Shown here piece after piece: positions 42,157-50,671 of a stretch of 64,000 bases of DNA; within the stretch, counting starts at the first letter, position 1; every line of letters starts with the position of its first letter. The notes under the pieces are model-generated. The model was not told the origin of the DNA, ran no database searches, and saw nothing but the letters and a program-made list of their open reading frames with translations. Origin of the DNA: JABJAG01 sp038137215 (GTDB taxonomy: Bacteria; Pseudomonadota; Alphaproteobacteria; UBA6615); contig JAYQBG010000001.1 of the NCBI GenBank assembly GCA_038137215.1, positions 124,001 to 188,000 on the forward strand, given 5' to 3'. The position numbers and the translations under genes are program-made.

Positions 42157-43440
42157 ATGTTCTCGGAAAACCTCTATCGATCCATCACCACCACGGGACT
42201 GCCGCTGGTAGAACTGCTGCTTCACCAGCGCATCCTGCGGGGCAAGGAAGAACCGAACCGGGTTGACGAGCGCCGGGGGTTGCCGTCCATCGAACGACCG
42301 AAAGGGCCGCTCGTCTGGATTCACGCTGCCAGTATCGGTGAAGCCCAATCCGTGCTGGTTCTGATTGACCGTATTCTGCGCACCTCTCCCGATCTGAACG
42401 TTCTGATGACCACCGGTACAGTCACCTCGGCCAGGATGATGGCCGACCGTCTGCCGCGGCGCGCCATTCACCAATACGTCCCCGTGGACCGGATCGGCTG
42501 GGTGCGGCGATTCCTGGACTACTGGAAACCCGGCGCCGGTCTCTGGGTGGAGTCCGAACTCTGGCCGAACCTGCTGCTGGAATCGCGACGCCGGCAGATA
42601 CCGCTGGCACTCGTCAATGCACGCATGTCGGCTCGTTCCCACAGAAGCTGGGGGCGCGCACCGAAACTCGCCGCACGCATGCTATCTGCCTTCGACACCA
42701 TCCTGGCCCAGGACGAAGACATCGCGACCCGACTGCGCGATCTGGGTGCACCTCATGTTTCGGTGACTGGCAATCTCAAGCTTGCTGCCGCACCCCTGCC
42801 CGCAACAGCGGGCGAACTTCTGAGCCTCCAGGACGCCATCGGTGACCGCCCGGTCTGGCTGGCGGCGAGCACGCACCGCACTGAGGAAGATGCCGTGGGA
42901 GAAGTGCATCTGGCCCTGCGCGATCAGCTGCCCGGCCTGCTGACGCTGCTTGCCCCACGTCATCCGCAGCGCGGTGATGACATCGAGCAGGATCTCGAAC
43001 GGATGGGCCTTGCGGTTGCGCGCTGGAGCCTTGAGGAGGCCATCACGCCGGAGACCGATATCTATCTCGTCGATGCCACCGGACATCTCGGACCTCTCTA
43101 CCGGGTCAGCCCTCTGGCCTTTGTCGGGGGTTCACTGATCCCCCATGGTGGGCAGAACATGCTGGAAGCCGCACAACTCGGATGCGCAGTTCTACACGGC
43201 CCCCATGTCGACAACTTCCGATCGATTACCGCCGACCTCGCCGCCGCCGGCGCCGGCCGTGAGGTCAGCGACCGGGAGGATCTGACCCGCGCGGTGTCCG
43301 AATTGCTGGGCAACGCCACAACACTCGATGCGATGACGGCGGCCGCCGAATCCGCTGCCTCGCGCAATCAGGCCGTACTGGACATCACATTGCAGCGCCT
43401 GCAACCGCTGATCGCGAAAGCCGTGGCAGGCACGCCATGA
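42157..43440 (+). CDS. waaA: 3-deoxy-D-manno-octulosonic acid transferase
   Basis: WaaA (KdtA) adds Kdo from CMP-Kdo to lipid IVA in the inner membrane. The 427-residue protein has the usual N-terminal amphipathic anchor, RGKEEPNRVDERRGLPS, the acceptor-side block WIHAASIGEAQSVL, and the donor site WVESELWPNLL and ALVNARMSARS. The Rossmann C domain contains LVDATGHLGPLYR and FVGGSLIPHGGQNMLEAA. It starts 17 bases after the ABC transporter gene and its stop overlaps the lpxK start (ATGA). Confidence 0.96.
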   Translation: MFSENLYRSITTTGLPLVELLLHQRILRGKEEPNRVDERRGLPSIERPKGPLVWIHAASIGEAQSVLVLIDRILRTSPDLNVLMTTGTVTSARMMADRLPRRAIHQYVPVDRIGWVRRFLDYWKPGAGLWVESELWPNLLLESRRRQIPLALVNARMSARSHRSWGRAPKLAARMLSAFDTILAQDEDIATRLRDLGAPHVSVTGNLKLAAAPLPATAGELLSLQDAIGDRPVWLAASTHRTEEDAVGEVHLALRDQLPGLLTLLAPRHPQRGDDIEQDLERMGLAVARWSLEEAITPETDIYLVDATGHLGPLYRVSPLAFVGGSLIPHGGQNMLEAAQLGCAVLHGPHVDNFRSITADLAAAGAGREVSDREDLTRAVSELLGNATTLDAMTAAAESAASRNQAVLDITLQRLQPLIAKAVAGTP

Positions 43441-44396
43441 AGGCTCCGACATTCTGGTATCAACCGGATTCCACGGCCGCTTGTCTGCTGACTCCGTTGG
43501 GGGTGATTTATGATTACGTCAGCCGCCTGAAACGGAGCAGCGGAAAAACCGAAACGGCGTCAGCCCCGGTGATCTGCGTCGGCAATCTGGTCGCGGGCGG
43601 TGCCGGAAAAACGCCTGTTGCGCTCGCGCTTGCTGCCATGTTCGCGGATCGCAACCTTGCCTTTCTCACCCGCGGCTATGGCGGTCGCGAGTCCGGCCCG
43701 GTGCAGGTCGATCCGAGCGCCCACACTGCGCGTGACGTGGGGGATGAAGCCTTGCTGCTCGCCCGCGCAGCCCCGACATGGGTCGCCCGCAACCGCCCGC
43801 GCGGCGCGCAGGCCGCCACACGCGCTGGTGCCGATCTGATCATCATGGATGACGGGTTCCAGAACCCGTCCCTGGCCAAGGATGTCTCCCTGATCGTGGT
43901 GGACGGTGCCACAGGCTTTGGCAACGTACGCGTGATGCCCGCCGGGCCATTGCGCGAAACGGTCGCCAAGGGCCTATCCCGTGCCGATGCGGTCATCCTT
44001 ATGGGGGACGACCAGGCCCATGCGACCGCCGCCATCGGGCAGCAGGTCCCCATCTTCAAAGCACAGATCCGGCCCGTCTCGGACCACCTGACCGGACGCC
44101 GGGTGCTCGCCTTTGCCGGAATCGGCCGGCCACAGAAGTTTTTCGACACCCTGCTGGAGATGGGCTGCAAGATCGTGGCCCGGCACGAATTTGCCGATCA
44201 CCAGACCTACAAGCCCGAGCAGATCATGCGCCTGTGCGAAGAGGCAGCAGCACTCGACGCCACCCCGGTCACCACAGAAAAGGACCTGGTGCGCCTGCCC
44301 GCGGAAGCACGTCTGATGGTCGAGGCCCTGCCCGTCGCGCTGGCCTGGGACGATCCGGATGCGATAACGGACTTTCTGAAAGACCGTCTGGTCTGA
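43437..44396 (+). CDS. lpxK: tetraacyldisaccharide 4'-kinase
   Basis: LpxK phosphorylates the 4' position of the tetra-acylated disaccharide to give lipid IVA, the WaaA acceptor. The P-loop is NLVAGGAGKTPVALAL. The catalytic Asp/His region is in IIMDDGFQNPSLAKD, and TRGYGG is the second family marker. Length is 319 residues, as expected. The start overlaps the waaA stop, and the stop abuts the M23 peptidase gene coming from the other strand. Confidence 0.97.
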   Translation: MKAPTFWYQPDSTAACLLTPLGVIYDYVSRLKRSSGKTETASAPVICVGNLVAGGAGKTPVALALAAMFADRNLAFLTRGYGGRESGPVQVDPSAHTARDVGDEALLLARAAPTWVARNRPRGAQAATRAGADLIIMDDGFQNPSLAKDVSLIVVDGATGFGNVRVMPAGPLRETVAKGLSRADAVILMGDDQAHATAAIGQQVPIFKAQIRPVSDHLTGRRVLAFAGIGRPQKFFDTLLEMGCKIVARHEFADHQTYKPEQIMRLCEEAAALDATPVTTEKDLVRLPAEARLMVEALPVALAWDDPDAITDFLKDRLV

Positions 44397-45209
44397 TCAA
44401 CCGCCCGGCATGGGTCCGGCGATCAGTTCCGGGTCCAGCCGCAAGTCGAACCAGTTGATCCGCCAGTCGAGGTGCGGACCGGTCGAACGACCTGTCGAGC
44501 CAACCGTTCCGATGGCTTCCCCCGGAGCAACCACCTGTCCGACCGCCACGTCGATCCGGGCCAGATGTGAGTAGATCGACGTCACACCATGACCGTGGTC
44601 GATCGCGACAGTGCCGCCGGTAAAGAACAGATCATCCTCAGCCAGCGACACCACACCGGCACCGGATGCAGCGACAGTCGTCCCCTGCGGCGCAGCGATA
44701 TCAACCCCCAGATGAGGACGACGCGGTTCGCCATTGAGGATACGCTGATTACCATAGCGCCCGCTGATCCGGCCCGTCACCGGCCAGACAAAATCCGCCA
44801 GCGCGTGGGGAAAGTCTGAATCGCGGGCCCGGGCCGCGGAAATCAGGCGGCCTTCCCGGCGGATGCGCTCCAGGTCGGCGGCGTTCGGTGAAACCTTGCG
44901 GCGTGGCAGGCCGTCGATCCGTTCGATGTCGTACTCTCGCGTGACAACCGCAAAGCGCCGTGTTTCGGCCAAACCGCCGGGCTTCGTGACGACAATGGCA
45001 ACGGGCTGTGTACGGTCGCGACCGATCCCGAAGACGAAACGCCCGGTCTCTCCGTTCACGCGCACCGGCTTGCTATCCACGGAAACCGAGGCGCCCGGCT
45101 CCACCGTCCCCACCCGCAGGGCACTCTGCATCACCGGACCGTCGAGGACCAGCGCCTGGGCGCTGCTGGTCCAGACCAGAATGACAAGGCACGCCAGAAT
45201 GCTCCGCAT
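44397..45209 (-). CDS. M23 family (LytM-type) peptidase
   Basis: A 270-residue exported protein. The signal peptide is MRSILACLVILVWTSSAQAL. The peptidase domain has the LytM zinc motifs: His166 and Asp170 in RRPHLGVDIA, then IDHGHGVTSIYSHL and GPHLDWRINW. It should cleave peptidoglycan peptide bonds or act in septum splitting. The ATG at 45209 overlaps the xseA stop by one base (TGATG), so translation is coupled; a TTG one codon earlier is the alternative. Confidence 0.9.
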   Translation of the reverse strand: MRSILACLVILVWTSSAQALVLDGPVMQSALRVGTVEPGASVSVDSKPVRVNGETGRFVFGIGRDRTQPVAIVVTKPGGLAETRRFAVVTREYDIERIDGLPRRKVSPNAADLERIRREGRLISAARARDSDFPHALADFVWPVTGRISGRYGNQRILNGEPRRPHLGVDIAAPQGTTVAASGAGVVSLAEDDLFFTGGTVAIDHGHGVTSIYSHLARIDVAVGQVVAPGEAIGTVGSTGRSTGPHLDWRINWFDLRLDPELIAGPMPGG

Positions 45210-46765
45210 CAAAGCAGCGAGCCCTGTGGATCGTCCACCGGCGTCGTTTTGGGTTTTGGCTTCTTCCGCGTCGCCTTCACGGGTGCCGGTTTGGACGGAC
45301 GACCTTCGGAGCCGACGGAATCCACGGTCGCGTCAACCATGCCCTCATTCTGGAAGGTCAGCGCGATCCGTTCGCCAGGCGAGAGACTGTCAGCCGACAG
45401 CACCGGCGCCCCCGATCCGTCCCGCACCAGGACAAAGCCCCGTTCGAGAACGCCCTTGTAGGAGTAGCTTTCCGCCAGGTCCCAAAGCGACTTCAGTTGT
45501 TTCTCCAGACCGAGGGCAAGGCGATCCTGCGCTTGTTTCAGGCGAACACCCATCGAGTCCACGTCACGCAGATCCCGCTGGATACGCGACTCGCTGCCCG
45601 CCTTCGCCGCGGCGAGTTGGGCCATCAGCGAGTCCAGTTGCCGTTGCCTGGCATCCACATACTGATCCGGCTTCACGAGCTGGCGGCCCTGATTGACCAC
45701 GGCATCGTATTTCGTGCGCATCATGCGCGAGACTGCAGGCCGCAGGCGTTCGGCCCAGTCATCGACGCGCTGCATCGCTGTTTCAAGAATCCGGTGGGGT
45801 GTCGGCAGGCCCCGGCCCAGCGCTGTCACATCCTGTGCTCGCCCGCGCAGCAGCCGCGTCATGCCACCGGTCAGGCGGGCCTCGTCCTCTGCCACCTGGG
45901 CGATCAGATCGGCCCGGACCGGCACGGCCATTTCGGCAGCCGCCGTGGGAGTCGGCGCCCGCCGGTCGGATGCGAAGTCGATCAGCGTGGTATCGGTTTC
46001 GTGTCCCACGGCAGAGATCAGCGGAATCTCGCTCGCGGCGGCCGCGCGCACCACGTTTTCCTCGTTGAAGGCCATCAGGTCTTCCAAAGATCCGCCACCC
46101 CGCGCAACGATCAGCAGATCGGGGCGCAGCACCGGCCCGCCCGGGGCAATCCGGTTGAAACCCTCGATGGCGGCGGTCACCTCGGCAGCCGCCGAACTGC
46201 CCTGGACCACCACGGGCCAGAGCAGAACATGACGGGGAAAGCGGTCTTCCAGCCGGTGCAGAATATCCCGGATCACCGCCCCGGTGGGCGAGGTCACAAC
46301 CCCGATCACCTCGGGCAGGAAGGGGAGCGCGGCCTTGCGGTCGGCATCGAACAGGCCTTCGGCGGAGAGCCGCTTGCGGCGCTCCTCGATCATCTTCAGA
46401 AGCGCGCCTTCGCCGGCAACCTCCACCCGGTCGATCACAAGCTGATACTTGGATCGTGCGGAATAGGTCGTGACCCGGCCTGTCGCAATGATTTCCAGGC
46501 CGTCCTCGGGCTGGACCTCCAGCCGTTCGGCGACGCCTTTCCAGCACACCGCGTCGATCACGGCATCGGCGTCTTTCAGGGCCATGTAGAGATGCCCGGA
46601 GGCCGCGCGCTTGAATCCGGAGACTTCGCCTCGGACGCGCACATAGGCGAACTTGTCCTCAACCGTGCGTTTGACGTCACTGCTCAGTTCCGCGACAGAC
46701 ACCACCGGCGGCTGGTTATCGCCGACGGGATCGCTCAACAGGTCGTCATGGAGGTTGTCGCTCAT
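45209..46765 (-). CDS. xseA: exodeoxyribonuclease VII large subunit
   Basis: XseA is the catalytic large subunit of exonuclease VII, which degrades single-stranded DNA from both ends. The 518-residue protein starts with an OB-fold (VRGEVSGFKRAASGHLYMALKD) followed by the catalytic domain (VTSPTGAVIRDILHRLEDRFP, IVARGGGSLEDLMAFNEENV, VGHETDTTLIDFASDRRAPTP). A long helical C-terminal region follows, and the tail is Pro/Lys-rich. It is divergent from purD. The small subunit xseB is not in the window. Confidence 0.96.
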   Translation of the reverse strand: MSDNLHDDLLSDPVGDNQPPVVSVAELSSDVKRTVEDKFAYVRVRGEVSGFKRAASGHLYMALKDADAVIDAVCWKGVAERLEVQPEDGLEIIATGRVTTYSARSKYQLVIDRVEVAGEGALLKMIEERRKRLSAEGLFDADRKAALPFLPEVIGVVTSPTGAVIRDILHRLEDRFPRHVLLWPVVVQGSSAAAEVTAAIEGFNRIAPGGPVLRPDLLIVARGGGSLEDLMAFNEENVVRAAAASEIPLISAVGHETDTTLIDFASDRRAPTPTAAAEMAVPVRADLIAQVAEDEARLTGGMTRLLRGRAQDVTALGRGLPTPHRILETAMQRVDDWAERLRPAVSRMMRTKYDAVVNQGRQLVKPDQYVDARQRQLDSLMAQLAAAKAGSESRIQRDLRDVDSMGVRLKQAQDRLALGLEKQLKSLWDLAESYSYKGVLERGFVLVRDGSGAPVLSADSLSPGERIALTFQNEGMVDATVDSVGSEGRPSKPAPVKATRKKPKPKTTPVDDPQGSLL

Positions 46766-46862
46766 GGGGGGATGCTACCGCAGGCCATCTGGTTCATCGA
46801 ATCGCACCCATGATACAAACTGCCGCTCCGGAAACGAAGGACCCAGCGAAGGACATTCCATC

Positions 46863-48128
46863 ATGCGTATTCTGGTCGTCGGCGGCGGGGGCCGCGAACA
46901 TGCTTTGTGCTGGGCCATCGCCGCATCCCCTCTCTGTGACAAACTCTATTGTGCCCCTGGTAATGCCGGGATTGCGCAGGACGCCGAATGCGTGTCGATC
47001 GGGGCGGAAGACGTGGACGGACTGGTCGCCTTTGCCCGGGACAACGAGATCGATCTGGTTGTGGTCGGCCCGGAAGGCCCGTTGGTTCTGGGCCTGGTCG
47101 ACAAGCTCGACGCGCTGGGCATCCGCGCCTTCGGGCCGCGCGCCAACGCCGCCATGCTCGAAGGCTCCAAGGGCTTCATGAAGGACCTCTGCGCCCGCCA
47201 CGGGATCGCGACCGCCGCCTATGGCCGCTTCACCGATGCCGAGGACGCCAAGGCCTATATCCGCGAACAGGGCGCTCCCATCGTGGTGAAGGCCGACGGA
47301 CTTGCCGCCGGCAAGGGTGTGACCGTGGCCCAGACCGTCGAAGAAGCGCTTGCTGCCGTCGATGATGCAATGACCGGGAACGCCTTCGGCGCGGCCGGGG
47401 CCGAGCTCGTGGTGGAAGAGTTCCTCGAAGGCGAGGAGCTTTCCTTCTTCGTACTGGCCGACGGCACCAACGCCCTGCCGCTGGCCGGGGCCCAGGATCA
47501 TAAGGCCGTGGGCGAAGGCGATACCGGGCCCAACACCGGCGGGATGGGGGCTTATTCACCGGCTCCGTCCCTGACGGAGGAACTCGAAGCCGAGGTGATG
47601 GAGAACATCATCATGCCGACCGTGCGCGGCATGGCCGCCGATGGCTGCCCCTATACCGGTGTCCTCTACGCCGGCCTGATGCTGACCGCCGATGGCCCGA
47701 AGCTGCTGGAATACAACGTCCGGTTCGGCGACCCGGAATGTCAGGTCCTGATGATGCGTCTGCGCTCGGACATCATTCCCGCACTCGTCGCTGCCTGCGA
47801 CGGCGTGCTGGAGAGCTTCGATCTGCGCTGGTCGGACGAGGCCGCCATGACCGTGGTCCTCGCCGCCAGGGGCTATCCGGGCAACTACGACAAGGGCAGC
47901 GAGATCCGAGGACTGGAGGCTGCGGCCGAGACCGGCGCGATAGTCTTCCATGCCGGTACCAGGGCCGAGGGGGAGAAAGTTCTCGCCAGCGGCGGACGTG
48001 TGCTGAACGTGACGGCCTATGGCGCAACGATTGCCGAAGCCCAGCAATGCGCCTACACCGCTGTGGATGCCATCGACTGGCCGGAGGGGTTCTGCCGCCG
48101 CGATATCGGCTGGCGGGCGATCAATTAG
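46863..48128 (+). CDS. purD: phosphoribosylamine-glycine ligase
   Basis: PurD joins glycine to phosphoribosylamine in purine synthesis. The 421-residue ATP-grasp enzyme starts MRILVVGGGGREHALCWAI at 46863, preceded by GAAGGA; an open frame back to 46653 is antisense to xseA and is not coding. Further hallmarks are VVGPEGPLVLGLVD, VVKADGLAAGKGV, DHKAVGEGDTGPNTGGMGAYSPAP and the active-site EYNVRFGDPECQ. It is convergent with tadA, whose stop lies 6 bases away. Confidence 0.98.
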   Translation: MRILVVGGGGREHALCWAIAASPLCDKLYCAPGNAGIAQDAECVSIGAEDVDGLVAFARDNEIDLVVVGPEGPLVLGLVDKLDALGIRAFGPRANAAMLEGSKGFMKDLCARHGIATAAYGRFTDAEDAKAYIREQGAPIVVKADGLAAGKGVTVAQTVEEALAAVDDAMTGNAFGAAGAELVVEEFLEGEELSFFVLADGTNALPLAGAQDHKAVGEGDTGPNTGGMGAYSPAPSLTEELEAEVMENIIMPTVRGMAADGCPYTGVLYAGLMLTADGPKLLEYNVRFGDPECQVLMMRLRSDIIPALVAACDGVLESFDLRWSDEAAMTVVLAARGYPGNYDKGSEIRGLEAAAETGAIVFHAGTRAEGEKVLASGGRVLNVTAYGATIAEAQQCAYTAVDAIDWPEGFCRRDIGWRAIN

Positions 48129-48134
48129 AGCACG

Positions 48135-48587
48135 TCAGCGCAAACCCGCAAAAAACTCCTTGAGAAGCAGGGAAGAAGCGCCTTCTTCCAGGCCACCGAT
48201 GATTTCCGGCGCATGATGACAGGTTGGCTGGCTGAAGATGCGCGCGCCGTGTTCCACCCCGCCGCCCTTGGGGTCATAGGCGCCAAAAATCAGCCGGCGA
48301 ATGCGGGCGAAGGCAATCGCCTGGGCACACATGGCGCAGGGCTCCAGGGTCACATAGAGATCGCAGCCCGTCAGGCGCGGCGTCTTCAGTTCGCGTGCCG
48401 CCGCCCGAAGAGCCAGAATCTCGGCATGACCGGTCGGGTCGCGGTCCTGCTCCACCCGATTGGCGGTGCTTGCGAGCACGCGCCCAGAGGCCGCCTCGAC
48501 CACGACAGCGCCGACCGGCACCTCGCCATAAGTGCTGGCAGCGCGCGCATTCTCCAGCGCCTTGGCCATATAGGATGCTTCAACCAT
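48135..48587 (-). CDS. tadA: tRNA-specific adenosine deaminase
   Basis: TadA converts the wobble A34 of tRNA-Arg(ACG) to inosine. The zinc site is complete: His54 and Glu56 in GHAEILAL and Cys84/Cys87 in LEPCAMC. The start at 48587 (MVEASYMAKALENARAA) gives 150 residues, usual for TadA; upstream open sequence is antisense to the next gene. It is divergent from the class I amidotransferase gene with 66 bases between starts. Confidence 0.96.
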   Translation of the reverse strand: MVEASYMAKALENARAASTYGEVPVGAVVVEAASGRVLASTANRVEQDRDPTGHAEILALRAAARELKTPRLTGCDLYVTLEPCAMCAQAIAFARIRRLIFGAYDPKGGGVEHGARIFSQPTCHHAPEIIGGLEEGASSLLLKEFFAGLR

Positions 48588-48653
48588 CGCCGCGACGGTG
48601 CCCGCGCCTCGCCAAAATTGCAACGGCGCAGCGGTGCAGCGTAGATTGCGCCC

Positions 48654-49364
48654 ATGACCCGACCCGTTATTGGCATCACCCTCGATTCCGAAGAGCCCGG
48701 CGGCTATTCGAATCTCCCCTGGTACGCGCTGCGTGAGAACTACGCCGACGCGGTGACAGCGGCAGGCGGGCTTCCTTTGCCGCTGCCCCATGAGCCCGAC
48801 CGCGCCGAAGACTATCTGAACCTGATCGACGGCCTGGTAATCACCGGCGGGGCCTTCGATGTGGACCCGAGCCTCTTTGGGGCCGGTGATCGGCATCCGA
48901 CTGTCATCACCAAAGACCGCCGCACCGCCTTTGAACTGGCGGTGACCCGCGGCGCGCTTGAACGCGACATGCCGGTGCTGGGCATTTGCGGCGGCCAGCA
49001 ATTGCTACACGTGGTTCTGGGGGGTCAGTTGATCCAGCACATCCCCGACGAGGTGCCCGAGGCGCTGGCCCATGAACAGCCCAATCCGCGCGATGAACCC
49101 GGCCATGGGGTGGCCGTGAAGCCGGATACCCTACTGCACCGGATTGTCGGGAGGGATTCGCTGGAGGTGAACAGCGCCCATCATCAGGCCGCCAAGGGCG
49201 AGCCGGATGGAGTGGTGATCAATGCGGTCGCCCCGGACGGGGTGATCGAGGGCATTGAAGCGAGCGGAAAGTCGTTCTGTCTGGGCGTACAGTGGCATCC
49301 GGAATACGGCGTCTCCGCCGGGGATTCCGCGATTTTCGACGCCTTCATCAAAGCCGCCGGATAG
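48654..49364 (+). CDS. gamma-glutamyl-gamma-aminobutyrate hydrolase family protein
   Basis: A 236-residue class I glutamine amidotransferase-like hydrolase of the PuuD type, which cleaves gamma-glutamyl bonds such as in gamma-Glu-GABA. The nucleophile is Cys112 in LGICGGQQLLHV; the His-Glu pair is in GVQWHPEYG near residue 222. The block TGGAFDVDPSLFG is typical of the group. The real substrate is uncertain because no putrescine-degradation genes are adjacent. It is followed after 6 bases by the pseudouridine synthase gene. Confidence 0.9.
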   Translation: MTRPVIGITLDSEEPGGYSNLPWYALRENYADAVTAAGGLPLPLPHEPDRAEDYLNLIDGLVITGGAFDVDPSLFGAGDRHPTVITKDRRTAFELAVTRGALERDMPVLGICGGQQLLHVVLGGQLIQHIPDEVPEALAHEQPNPRDEPGHGVAVKPDTLLHRIVGRDSLEVNSAHHQAAKGEPDGVVINAVAPDGVIEGIEASGKSFCLGVQWHPEYGVSAGDSAIFDAFIKAAG

Positions 49365-49370
49365 CCCGAT

Positions 49371-50102
49371 ATGACCGAGGAGTCTCCCAGGGGCGAACGG
49401 ATCGCAAAGGTGATCGCGCGTGCCGGTGTCGCCTCCCGGCGCGAAGCCGAGCGCTGGATCGAGGCCGGTCGGGTCACACTGGATGGGGCGCGGGTTGAAT
49501 CGCCGGCCCTGAACGTGGACCCCGATGCGGATATCCGGATCGACGGCAATTCCCTTCCGGCCCGCGAACCGGTCCGCCTCTGGCGCTATCACAAGCCGCG
49601 CGGCCGCCTGACGACCCACAGCGATCCGGAGGGCCGCCCGACCGTTTTCGCCGATCTGCCGCCAGAACTGCGCAACGCCAAGCCGGTCGGACGGCTGGAT
49701 ATGAACTCCGAGGGCCTGCTGCTGCTGACCAATGACGGTGAGCTTGCCCGGCGCCTCGAGCTGCCCTCGACCGGCTGGGTCCGCCAGTACCGGGTGCGGG
49801 TTCATGGCCGCATCGACAATGACGGCCTGAAGAAACTCGCCGAGGGTGTCAGCATCGACGGCACACGCTTCCGTCCGGCCAATGCCGAGCTCGAACGTCA
49901 GGTCGGGGCAAATGCCTGGGTGACGATCACCCTGCGCGAAGGCAAAAACCGGGAAGTACGCCGCCTGATGGAGCATCTGGGGTACACGGTGACCCGGCTG
50001 ATCCGCACATCCTACGGGCCGTTTCAGTTGGGCAAACTGGGCAGGAGCGAGGTCCGCGAGGTCCCGGGGCGCGTGATCCGCGATCAGGTGCCGCGCTCGT
50101 GA
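49371..50102 (+). CDS. rRNA pseudouridine synthase, RsuA/RluB family
   Basis: A 243-residue pseudouridine synthase with an N-terminal S4 RNA-binding domain (RIAKVIARAGVASRREAERWI) and a catalytic domain with Asp110 in VGRLDMNSEGLLLLTNDG. The segments WRYHKPRGRLTTHSDP and REGKNREVRRLMEHLGYTV are family hallmarks. By position and length it is probably RluB (23S U2605), but RsuA and RluB cannot be told apart with certainty here. It overlaps the rsmD start (GTGA). Confidence 0.93.
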   Translation: MTEESPRGERIAKVIARAGVASRREAERWIEAGRVTLDGARVESPALNVDPDADIRIDGNSLPAREPVRLWRYHKPRGRLTTHSDPEGRPTVFADLPPELRNAKPVGRLDMNSEGLLLLTNDGELARRLELPSTGWVRQYRVRVHGRIDNDGLKKLAEGVSIDGTRFRPANAELERQVGANAWVTITLREGKNREVRRLMEHLGYTVTRLIRTSYGPFQLGKLGRSEVREVPGRVIRDQVPRS

Positions 50103-50671
50103 GACCACCGGCCGGACGTATCCGGATCAACGCGGGAACCCATCGCGGACGCATGATCGAGGTCCCTCCTGGCGACGCCGCGCGTCCGACCGGGGCGCGG
50201 GTCCGCGAAGCCCTGTTCAACATACTGACCCATCTCGAACCAGGTATCGCCGACAGCTCCGTTCTCGATGCCTGCGCCGGGTCCGGTGCGCTGGGCTTCG
50301 AGGCCCTTTCGCGGGGCGCGGCCCATGCGACCTTCTTCGACACGGACCGTGCCGTGCTGCGCACCATCGAAGAGACGGCCGCCGCGCTGGATTTCTGCAA
50401 CCGGACAACGGTGCAGCGTGCAGACGCCACGCGCCCGCCGGTCAACCGGGCCGAACCCTGCGGCCTCGTGTTTCTCGATCCGCCCTATGCCAGCGAGATT
50501 GCCGCGACCGCACCACCCGCGCTCGCAGACAGCGGCTGGATCGGTCCACGGACGCTGCTTGTCGTCGAAACAAGCCGGACAAACCCGGTCCTGCCCGGGG
50601 CGGAATTCACAGAGACCGACGCCCGCATCTACGGCGATACCACCTTGTATTTCATGAGATATTCCGGCTAA
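50099..50671 (+). CDS. rsmD: 16S rRNA (guanine-966-N2)-methyltransferase
   Basis: RsmD methylates G966 of 16S rRNA. The 190-residue protein starts with GTG at 50099, overlapping the preceding stop as GTGA, and begins RPPAGRIRINAGTHRGRMI. It has SAM motif I VLDACAGSGALGFEAL and the catalytic FLDPPYAS (NPPY-type) motif. PTGARVREALFNIL is a family hallmark. Its last 4 bases overlap the mutL stop on the other strand. Confidence 0.96.
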   Translation: MRPPAGRIRINAGTHRGRMIEVPPGDAARPTGARVREALFNILTHLEPGIADSSVLDACAGSGALGFEALSRGAAHATFFDTDRAVLRTIEETAAALDFCNRTTVQRADATRPPVNRAEPCGLVFLDPPYASEIAATAPPALADSGWIGPRTLLVVETSRTNPVLPGAEFTETDARIYGDTTLYFMRYSG

